37,604 nt of DNA from CAZGMN01 sp964645765 (lineage in GTDB: Bacteria > Acidobacteriota > Aminicenantia > Aminicenantales > Aminicenantaceae): the NCBI GenBank assembly GCA_964645765.1, contig CAZYBE010000031.1, positions 1-37,604 of the forward strand, read 5' to 3'. Below are positions 32,061-37,604 of this stretch, piece by piece. The notes beneath the pieces were generated by a model, which saw only the letters and a program-made list of their open reading frames with translations, made no database searches and had not been told where the DNA came from. Each line of letters starts with the position of its first letter. Position 1 is the first letter of the stretch. A program made the position numbers and the translations under genes.

Positions 32061-32270
32061 ATGTCAAGATTCCTCGAACATTACTTGAAATTCCGTTTGT
32101 CGGAAGATAGATTCCCTACTCTTGAGGATTTAAAAAAAGAATACATAGAATATCTACTCGACTTGACTGAATTTAACTTGGAAGAAACAGCAAAAATCTT
32201 GAATATCCCCCCAAGGGCTCTTTCCAACAACCTCATTAAATACAAAATCTTCTATCCTTTAAAGCACTAG
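32061..32270 (+). CDS. Small stand-alone Fis-type helix-turn-helix protein
   Basis: A 69-residue protein starting at ATG 32061. Residues about 24-64 align with the DNA-binding end of the activator at 29612: KEYIEYLLDLTEFNLEETAK against KDYIEYLVKTTNHNLRKTAK, then ILNIPPRALSNN against ILGISRTTLYNK. Nearly half the positions are identical. It has no receiver and no ATPase domain. The recognition helix differs, so it may not bind the same site, but a paralogous Fis domain could dimerise with the activator's. It lies 4 bp after the DUF5658 gene without a strong ribosome binding site, so translational coupling is likely. It is an excellent candidate for a modulator of the same regulon. Confidence 0.78.
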   Translation: MSRFLEHYLKFRLSEDRFPTLEDLKKEYIEYLLDLTEFNLEETAKILNIPPRALSNNLIKYKIFYPLKH

Positions 32271-32279
32271 AACGAAAAT

Positions 32280-32435
32280 CTAAACTTCCTTTTCTCTTCT
32301 TAAAGCGAAATCAAAGTCAAATAAATATTCTTCCGTTAATCCTTTTTGAGCCTTCTTGATTCGTTCTAATGCTTCTACGGATGGAAGATTGAATTTCCAT
32401 CTCCAAAGCGAAAATTTTGACCCTTCTAAAAAAGC
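32280..32435 (-). pseudogene. Possible remnant of a small minus-strand gene
   Basis: A 51-codon open frame with no ATG start ends at TAG 32280. It reads plausible protein such as LPSVEALERIKKAQKGLTEE then YLFDFDFALRREKEV. No family was recognised, and the other flank is unremarkable. Low confidence: it may be chance. Confidence 0.3.
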
Positions 32436-32545
32436 TCATGTAAACAAATCTTATATCCATTACTGTCCAAAATAGCATAAAATAATTGCTTCATTTTATA
32501 GGCATAATTGCTGATTAAATATTCGGTAAAGATATTTTTGAATAT

Positions 32546-34258
32546 TTATTCCGGCCTTACCCAAAGTGGCATGATGGCCAGGATTTTATCTCTGTCCAGA
32601 AGCTCGAGCGTGGAAAGCATTTCTTCCTGTCTTAGAGCAAGAAAGAGCTTAAGGCCCAGCAATCTCCTTCCCATTAAGAAATCAATAAGCCTGAGCTTTT
32701 TAGGCCAGACGACAAGCTTGACCTGTTCCTCGGCTGGAATTCGAGCCAGTTCTTTTGCCAGGTCCATCGCCCGCGAAAGGCCGCCGATTTCATCGACCAG
32801 CCCAAGCTCTTTGGCCTGAGCTCCTGTCCAGACTCTTCCTTTGCCGATTCTGTCCACTTCGTCCTTCTTTATTTTTCGTCCTTCAGCGACTTTATCAAGG
32901 AACCGGTCATAGACCCAAAGGATTTCGTTCTTAAGGACTCGCTTTTCATCTTGAGTGAGTTTTCGAAAGGGGGAGTAGATGTCGGCTCGTTTGCCGTAGA
33001 CAAGCCTTTCTGAAGTGATGCCCAGTTTTTGGAAGAGGCGGACCATGTTGAACTTGCCAGAGATTACTCCGATAGAGCCGGTAAGGGTTTCCGGTTGAGC
33101 GACGATTTTATCAGCAGCCATGGAGATCCAGTAGCCGCCTGAACCTGCCACGTCTGACATGGAAACGACCAGAGGCTTTTTCTTTTTGGTCAAAACCATT
33201 TCTCTCCAGATGACATCTGAAGCCACGGCTGAGCCTCCAGGGCTGTCCACCCGCAGGACGACGGCAGCAATGGATTTGTCTTGCCTGGCAAGCCTGAGCC
33301 AGCGGGCAACGGTTTGACTTCCTATCGTTTGATAGAGGCTCTCTCCGCTGTGGATGGGCCCCATTCCATAGATCAAGGCAATCTTTTTCCCACGGTATAT
33401 ACCCAGGGAAGAAGGGTTGACTTTCAGGTATTCTTCGTGACTGATTTTATCCAATTTTTTACCCTTATCTTTGAGGAGCTCCTCCAATTCATCCTCAAAG
33501 AGAAGCTCATCCACCAATCCAGCTTTTAGAGCTTCTTCTCCTTGGTAGAAGCCGTGGTCAATCAGCTTTTTTATTTCCTCTTCGCTTTTTTTCCTGGCTT
33601 CCGCCACTCCTTTAACGTAATGGGAGAAGAGGTCGCCATAGATGGCTTCCATCATCCTTTTGTGAGCGGGTGTGAACCCCTCTTCCGTGAACATGTTGTA
33701 GGCGGTCTTGTATTCTTCGACATGCTCAATCTCAGCTTCAATTCCCAGCTTATCAAGGGCTTTTTTAAAGAAGGGAATGTAGCCTCCGATGCCGTTGACT
33801 CCCATCCAGCCCAGAGGATGGAGGATGATACGGTCGCAGGCCGTGGCCAGATAGTATTCCTTGTCGAATTCAGGGGCTTCCTCGATGTAGGCATAAACCT
33901 TTTTCCCTGATTTTCTGAAGTCCAGGATTAGGTCTCTGAGCTCCTCTATCTTTGCCCAATCGCATTCAAGGTAGCCAAGGCGCAGGACCAGACATTTTAT
34001 GCGGCTGTCAGTCTTGGCCTTTCGAAGATTCGTCCAGATGTCATACATGGAGAGGGGCTGCCTTGCCCCAAACAGAGTCATCCAGAAATTTGATTCTGCT
34101 TTTTCTTGAATTGGACCTGCGAGCGAGAGCTCAAGATAGGAGTAAGCTTTTACAGCTGGAGGCTTTCCGGTCACATAATAAAAAAAAGAGAGGAATAAAG
34201 CCAGGATCAGGAAGAAGAAGATAAGAACAATGGCCAGAATGTATTTTCCTCTTTTCAT
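32546..34258 (-). CDS. sppA: Signal peptide peptidase SppA, 67K type
   Basis: A 570-residue inner-membrane serine protease that degrades cleaved signal peptides. One N-terminal membrane helix (FFFLILALFLSFFYYV) is followed by two tandem ClpP-like halves. The catalytic Lys lies in EEYKTAYNMF (about 184) and the catalytic Ser in SDVAGSGGYW (about 370), the dyad of E. coli SppA. DSPGGSAVASDVIWREM and AQPETLTGSIGVISG are highly conserved surrounding motifs; RVWTGAQAKELGLVDEIGG closes the second half. GGAG eight bases before the ATG supports the start. It is divergent from the ECF operon. Confidence 0.93.
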   Translation of the reverse strand: MKRGKYILAIVLIFFFLILALFLSFFYYVTGKPPAVKAYSYLELSLAGPIQEKAESNFWMTLFGARQPLSMYDIWTNLRKAKTDSRIKCLVLRLGYLECDWAKIEELRDLILDFRKSGKKVYAYIEEAPEFDKEYYLATACDRIILHPLGWMGVNGIGGYIPFFKKALDKLGIEAEIEHVEEYKTAYNMFTEEGFTPAHKRMMEAIYGDLFSHYVKGVAEARKKSEEEIKKLIDHGFYQGEEALKAGLVDELLFEDELEELLKDKGKKLDKISHEEYLKVNPSSLGIYRGKKIALIYGMGPIHSGESLYQTIGSQTVARWLRLARQDKSIAAVVLRVDSPGGSAVASDVIWREMVLTKKKKPLVVSMSDVAGSGGYWISMAADKIVAQPETLTGSIGVISGKFNMVRLFQKLGITSERLVYGKRADIYSPFRKLTQDEKRVLKNEILWVYDRFLDKVAEGRKIKKDEVDRIGKGRVWTGAQAKELGLVDEIGGLSRAMDLAKELARIPAEEQVKLVVWPKKLRLIDFLMGRRLLGLKLFLALRQEEMLSTLELLDRDKILAIMPLWVRPE

Positions 34259-34525
34259 TTTTTCTCCTTATTAAAAAAGTCCTTTAATTTTAAGACAAAT
34301 ATAGCAAAAAGTCTTGTAGAGGGGGAAGCAAATTCCGCAATAATCCTGGGTTAAACATAGAATTTTTCGTGTAAATTGAATATATTATGGAAGTTATCAA
34401 GTGAACCTTTTTTGTTGTCCATCCGTAGTAATCTTTGAAATGTTGAAGATGAGGATAACAAAATCTTAATTTGGCTGGAATAAGGAACTGCGGGACCTAT
34501 TTTTTAAAAGAATTAAAGACGAACG
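34259..34525. other. Divergent intergenic region between sppA and the ECF operon
   Basis: It holds the ribosome binding site of sppA and the upstream region of the sigma factor. GGAATAAGGAACTGCGGGAC at about 34478-34498 is where an ECF-type -35 (GGAAC) might be, but no matching -10 is clear. No gene was found. Confidence 0.4.
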
Positions 34526-35107
34526 ATGATAAAGGAAAGGCCGGATGAAAATGAAGACATCCATACCCTTATCGAAAGAATCAAGAAAGGAGACAGAGAG
34601 GCTTTCATGACTGTTACTGCCCTTTACCAGAAAAAAGTCTTCCTCCTTGGTTTCTCTTTTTTTCATAACAGGGAGGATGCTCTGGATATCGTTCAAGAGA
34701 CTTTTTTGAGGCTTTACCAAAAAGTCCATCTATTCAGAAAGGGCCAAAATTTTCAGAACTGGCTTCTGCAGGTTGCCAAGAACCTGTGTATAGATTACCA
34801 CCGCAAAAATTACAGCAAGAGCAAGAACTATGATCGGGAAAAGCCGATTGAGGAGATGAATTTGGCCCTCTCAGATGAGAAAGACCCCTATCTCTCTTCT
34901 GACTTGAAAGGAATATTCTCAGAATGCCTGAAAAAGCTGGCGACAAAACAGAGGCTGATCTTTGTCATGAAGCACTACAACCAGCTTGAATATCAAGAGA
35001 TCGCGCAAATACTGGGTATTGCTTTGGGGACGGTTAAATCCCTTCATTTCAAGGCCGTTAAAAACATGAGGGGTTTGGTCGCCCCCTATTTGGGGAGACA
35101 GCTATGA
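34526..35107 (+). CDS. ECF-type RNA polymerase sigma factor
   Basis: A 193-residue sigma-70-family factor with only regions 2 and 4. Region 2 reads DREAFMTVTALYQKKVFLLG, then NREDALDIVQETFLRLYQKV and NWLLQVAKNLCIDYHRK. Region 4 reads LATKQRLIFVMKHYNQLEYQ, EIAQILGIALGTVKSLHFKA. The 3' end overlaps the anti-sigma gene by ATGA, the usual arrangement for a sigma/anti-sigma pair. No ribosome binding site is obvious before ATG 34526. An ECF factor of this layout most likely answers an envelope signal sensed by its anti-sigma partner. Confidence 0.92.
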   Translation: MIKERPDENEDIHTLIERIKKGDREAFMTVTALYQKKVFLLGFSFFHNREDALDIVQETFLRLYQKVHLFRKGQNFQNWLLQVAKNLCIDYHRKNYSKSKNYDREKPIEEMNLALSDEKDPYLSSDLKGIFSECLKKLATKQRLIFVMKHYNQLEYQEIAQILGIALGTVKSLHFKAVKNMRGLVAPYLGRQL

Positions 35108-35910
35108 CCGAATGCAAAAAGTTTAAAAAAGATTTTGTGGCTTTCCTCTCTCAGGAGCTTGATGAGGAGAAAAGGAAACTCCTCCAATCTCACCTTGACC
35201 GCTGCCCCGATTGCAAGCGTGAAATGGCTCAGCTCGGGAAATTCATGAAAGGGGCAGAGTCTTTGAAAATGGATATCGAGCAGGCCATGGAAACTGTGGA
35301 TTGGGAAGAGCTCCCGAGGAAGATCACAGAGAATGTTTTCAAGCAAGAAGCCTCTGCACTTAAGGAACCTTGGCTGGAAAGGCTTTCAAGATTCCTCTTC
35401 CAACCCAGATTAAGGCCTGTTTATGCCGGCCTCCTCCTGGGTGTCTTGCTGGGTTCTCTGGCAACTTACCTTATTCTGAGGGCTCCGCAGCTTAAAGAGG
35501 CAAGGTCAATGAAGATCTCTGTGCCTTCCAATTTCTTGGAAAGCATGGAACTGGAGATGGCCAGGCGCGAGACTCTCGGCTACCTTGAAAAAAGCCAATC
35601 CCTGCTTCTGGATTTCGTCCAATCTCCATCTGAAAAATCAGCAGAATTCTGGCAGAGCGAGTTCGCTTCCCAGAAAGCGAGAGAGCTTCTTGACAAGAAA
35701 AAGTATATCAACCCCCAGCTCGATAAATACCAGATGGCCAAGGCCAAGATGATCTGCGACCAGATAGAATTGCTTTTCTATGAGCTCAGTCAGATCAGCG
35801 TCAAGCTCTCAGCCGAAGAGATAGAGAAAATCCAGAAATGGATCCAAGAAAAACAGATCTTGCTGAAGATAGATTTATTAAAGAAAGAATTGGGAAAAAG
35901 TGAGGTTTAA
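35104..35910 (+). CDS. Zinc-finger anti-sigma factor, membrane-anchored
   Basis: A 268-residue protein. The N-terminal zinc-binding ZAS domain has HLDRCPDCKREM, matching HxxxCxxC, with an upstream Cys (TECKKFKKD) typical of the family. One membrane helix lies at about 118-140 (VYAGLLLGVLLGSLATYLIL). The rest, rich in charged helix, is extracytoplasmic. It should hold the ECF factor inactive until an envelope signal releases it. ATGA overlap with the sigma gene gives coupled translation. The stop overlaps the alternative start of the next gene, so it is part of one operon. Confidence 0.87.
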   Translation: MTECKKFKKDFVAFLSQELDEEKRKLLQSHLDRCPDCKREMAQLGKFMKGAESLKMDIEQAMETVDWEELPRKITENVFKQEASALKEPWLERLSRFLFQPRLRPVYAGLLLGVLLGSLATYLILRAPQLKEARSMKISVPSNFLESMELEMARRETLGYLEKSQSLLLDFVQSPSEKSAEFWQSEFASQKARELLDKKKYINPQLDKYQMAKAKMICDQIELLFYELSQISVKLSAEEIEKIQKWIQEKQILLKIDLLKKELGKSEV

Positions 35911-35911
35911 A

Positions 35912-36772
35912 GTGAAAAAGATAATCATAAATCTTGGAATTTGCCTCCTTGCCCTTCTCATCCTTCAGGCCAGCGCCCGAGCGCAGGCGGATGAAAAACT
36001 TTTCCAGGAGGCGAAGATTCTCATCTTCGATGAAAAATGGGAAAACGCTCAAGCAAGACTGGAAGAGCTCCTGGAGAAGTACCCGAACAGTTCTTGGTTT
36101 TCCCAGGCTGTCTTCTACCGGGCCAAATGCCTGGAGAAGCGGGGAGGAAAAAAGATGGAGGCCTTGAAGACCTACACGAGCTATCTTGAGCTCAAAGATC
36201 GCAGCCTCAGCTTAAGCGAAGAATCGGAAAGGTCTATCATCAATTTAGCCTGTGACCTCTATGAGAGCGGAGAGAAGCGTTACCTTCAAGAGGTGGAAAA
36301 GAGGCTTTCCAGCTCAAACAGGGTGATTCGATATTATGCAGCCACCCAATTGAGCTATGTGAGTGACAAAAAGGTCGCAGCCAAAGCCATTCCAGTGTTG
36401 AAGGAAATTCTCGAGAAGGAAAGGGACGAAGAGCTCAGAGACCGGGCGAAAATCTCTCTTCTCAGGATTGATCCTGATGCTTTGAAAGGCCTTGAAGAGT
36501 ATAGATATGAGAAGGAAATATTGGTCTTGAAAATAAGAATTTATAAAGAGAGAAAGGACATCCCATCGGTTAAGATCGATATTCCCTGGGCACTGGCTGA
36601 CCTTGCCTTGAGGGCTATGTCTGATAGAGATAAGCAGATCATGAAGAAGGAAGGCTACGATTTTGATCGGGTCATAAAAGAGCTATTAGAAGACGAGGGC
36701 AAGATCTTTGAATTTCATAGTGAGGAATCAGGAGCAACTATCAAGATATGGATAGAAAAATCTAAAAAATAA
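35912..36772 (+). CDS. Exported TPR/HEAT-like repeat protein of the ECF operon
   Basis: A 286-residue protein starting at GTG 35912, preferred over GTG 35900 because TGAGG lies six bases before it and the signal peptide (LGICLLALLILQASARA) then begins near the N-terminus. Residues about 30-105 contain TPR-like helices (LFQEAKILIFDEKWENAQAR, then LEELLEKYPNSSWFSQAVFY); about 130-195 resemble HEAT-like pairs (VIRYYAATQLSYVSDKKVAA). The final about 70 residues, IPSVKIDIPWALADLALRAM to ATIKIWIEKS, share a domain with the next gene product. This domain recurs in exported proteins encoded beside ECF sigma factors. It is likely a periplasmic partner in the same stress response, but its role is not known. 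Confidence 0.75.
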   Translation: MKKIIINLGICLLALLILQASARAQADEKLFQEAKILIFDEKWENAQARLEELLEKYPNSSWFSQAVFYRAKCLEKRGGKKMEALKTYTSYLELKDRSLSLSEESERSIINLACDLYESGEKRYLQEVEKRLSSSNRVIRYYAATQLSYVSDKKVAAKAIPVLKEILEKERDEELRDRAKISLLRIDPDALKGLEEYRYEKEILVLKIRIYKERKDIPSVKIDIPWALADLALRAMSDRDKQIMKKEGYDFDRVIKELLEDEGKIFEFHSEESGATIKIWIEKSKK

Positions 36773-36784
36773 TGGAGGTATCTC

Positions 36785-37171
36785 ATGAAGAAAGTCGCGA
36801 TTCTAGTCTTTATCGCCTTGGCGTTCAGTCCTCTTATTGTGAATCCTCTTTTAGCGGACAAAAAAGATGACTTCCAGGTCATCAAGAAAGCTATCAAAGA
36901 AAACCCGAATTACGAACAGGGAAAGGAAGCCAAATGGTTCAAGGTTCTGGTGACAGATGCTAAGACAAACAAGGATAGAGTCAGAGTCACCTTACCCATT
37001 TCCCTCGTCGAGGTTTTCTTGAAATGCTCCCACGACAAGCATTTAGGGATCCATGATAAGGAGTGCAACGTCGACTTCAGAGAGCTTTTCACTGAGCTGA
37101 AGAAACTCGGACCAATGGTGCTCATCGAGGTCTTTGAAGAGGACGAGATAGTCAAGGTTTGGCTGGAGTAA
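36785..37171 (+). CDS. Small exported protein with domain shared with the preceding TPR protein
   Basis: A 128-residue protein with a signal peptide (VAILVFIALAFSPLIVNPLL) and a mature domain RVRVTLPISLVEVFLKCS ... VDFRELFTELKKLGPMVLIE ... VKVWLE. It aligns with the end of the protein before it: VKIDIPWALADLALRAMS ... FDRVIKELLEDEGKIFEF ... IKIWIE. GGAGG six bases before ATG 36785 supports the start. It is last of a four-gene operon. No enzymatic residues are visible; a binding or scaffolding role is inference. Confidence 0.78.
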   Translation: MKKVAILVFIALAFSPLIVNPLLADKKDDFQVIKKAIKENPNYEQGKEAKWFKVLVTDAKTNKDRVRVTLPISLVEVFLKCSHDKHLGIHDKECNVDFRELFTELKKLGPMVLIEVFEEDEIVKVWLE

Positions 37172-37210
37172 GCAAGAATCTTTTTTCCTTCATGAAAAAC
37201 AAACTACTTG

Positions 37211-37363
37211 ATGGCTCCGGCAGAGCGGTGAGGAAGCCGTGTGAAAGGCTGAGCGGGCATGGTTCCTCGACCGAAGGGAGAGGAGAGCGAAGCCTTGAAC
37301 CGAGCCGCTTTTGGCTCGCTGGGGCAAAAGCGGCGTGCTGACGAACCACTCTGCCGGAGCCAT
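37211..37363 (+). repeat. Interspersed multi-hairpin element, copy C
   Basis: The outer stem of 15 perfect pairs is ATGGCTCCGGCAGAG (37211-37225) with CTCTGCCGGAGCCAT (37349-37363). The internal hairpin is GCCGCTTTTG (37304-37313) with CAAAAGCGGC (37325-37334), and the loop is again GCTCGCTGGGG. Similarity to copy A's right edge (CCATTCAAACGGTTTTCT, then CACCCAGCCTGAGC) continues to about 37396. It lies 40 bases after the ECF operon stop, between convergent genes. Confidence 0.85.
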
Positions 37364-37413
37364 TCAAACGGTTTTCTTAACACCCAGCCTGAGCTTATTT
37401 AAACCGCTTTTAT

Positions 37414-37604
37414 TTATACGCGTTTTCCTTTTTGAATGAATTTAGTTCTTCGATTCCTTTTTAACCTTCTCCAGTAATTCCAAATCCAGGCAGCGAGAAT
37501 CGCTGAAATAACCAAGAGCATGGCTGCAGTCATGGCCGGGCCGAAACGGAGCATCGAATAACTGAAGGCAACAAGAGGCAGAAGGCTGAAGCGGACCACG
37601 AGCT
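37414..37604 (-). CDS. Membrane protein, C-terminal part, cut by the window edge
   Basis: A minus-strand frame stays open to the right edge and ends at 37414. It encodes two hydrophobic stretches (FSLLPLVAFSYSMLRFG, then MTAAMLLVISAILAAWIWNY) followed by a basic tail (WRRLKRNRRTKFIQKGKRV). It is the C-terminus of an integral membrane protein with positive-inside topology. The family cannot be named from this piece. The apparent GTG start at 37599 is probably internal. Confidence 0.55.
   Translation of the reverse strand, partial: LVVRFSLLPLVAFSYSMLRFGPAMTAAMLLVISAILAAWIWNYWRRLKRNRRTKFIQKGKRV

Noticed and set aside
32487..32520. GGCATAATTGC as a possible second sigma-54 promoter
   Set aside because: The GG and GC are seven bases apart where ten are required.
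1..37604. CRISPR array, tRNA, rRNA or phage structural genes
   Set aside because: None was found: no regularly spaced direct repeats, no cloverleaf-like GGTTCRANTCC arms in context, and no phage-type genes.

Overview
The window looks like a scaffold from a Gram-negative, probably uncultivated bacterium. Exactly 100 Ns at 24766-24865 join two contigs. Outer-membrane barrels, lipoproteins with lipoboxes, a DUF5916 protein, a FIMAH-domain propeller, an ECF sigma/anti-sigma operon and many secreted hydrolases fit a lineage such as Acidobacteriota/Aminicenantota. That placement is inference from gene content, because no rRNA or other marker is present. I see no tRNA, rRNA, CRISPR array or intact transposase.

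Layout. 1-8.7 kb is core-like: the end of an upstream gene, a secreted protein-L-isoaspartate methyltransferase, a large membrane protein with a spermidine-synthase-like domain, then a phosphohexomutase, an FtsB/DivIC-like protein and a UvrD-type helicase-nuclease on one strand. 8.7-14.9 kb is a mosaic. Broken copies of the 3' end of the helicase-nuclease gene recur as direct repeats at about 8.64, 11.7 and 13.4 kb. Between and after them lie a secreted NHL/FIMAH propeller, a DUF4143 ATPase, and an A+T-rich toxin-antitoxin pair with an XRE-Panacea antitoxin and a RelE-like toxin. A fourth short fragment sits at 22.43 kb. 15-22.4 kb encodes envelope proteins: a DUF5916 barrel, a FadL-like barrel and two unrecognised lipoproteins. 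The leader of the first lipoprotein is duplicated, in decayed form, at 8.85 kb. 22.5-29.3 kb carries a GNAT-YoaP acetyltransferase, a NUDIX stump fused by overlap to an M20 amidohydrolase, the scaffold gap, a secreted esterase, a Memo-family protein and a class-C beta-lactamase-like serine hydrolase.

29.6-32.3 kb is a compact regulatory module. A sigma-54 activator is followed by two matched inverted repeats (TGTTCA-N5-TGAACA), a near-perfect -24/-12 promoter, a DUF5658 membrane protein, and a 69-residue protein that is little more than a second copy of the activator's Fis-type DNA-binding domain. 32.5-37.2 kb has SppA on the minus strand, then an operon of ECF sigma factor, zinc-type anti-sigma factor, a TPR/HEAT-like exported protein and a small exported protein. 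The last two share a C-terminal domain.

The most unusual non-coding feature is an interspersed element present three times in the same orientation (107-474, 3809-3944, 37211-37363). Each copy keeps a conserved core, but its closing stem has a different sequence that is still complementary, and a second hairpin shows the same compensatory change. This is the signature expected of a structured RNA or a hairpin-processed mobile element. A separate short palindrome built around GGGGACAGTCCCC also occurs three times.
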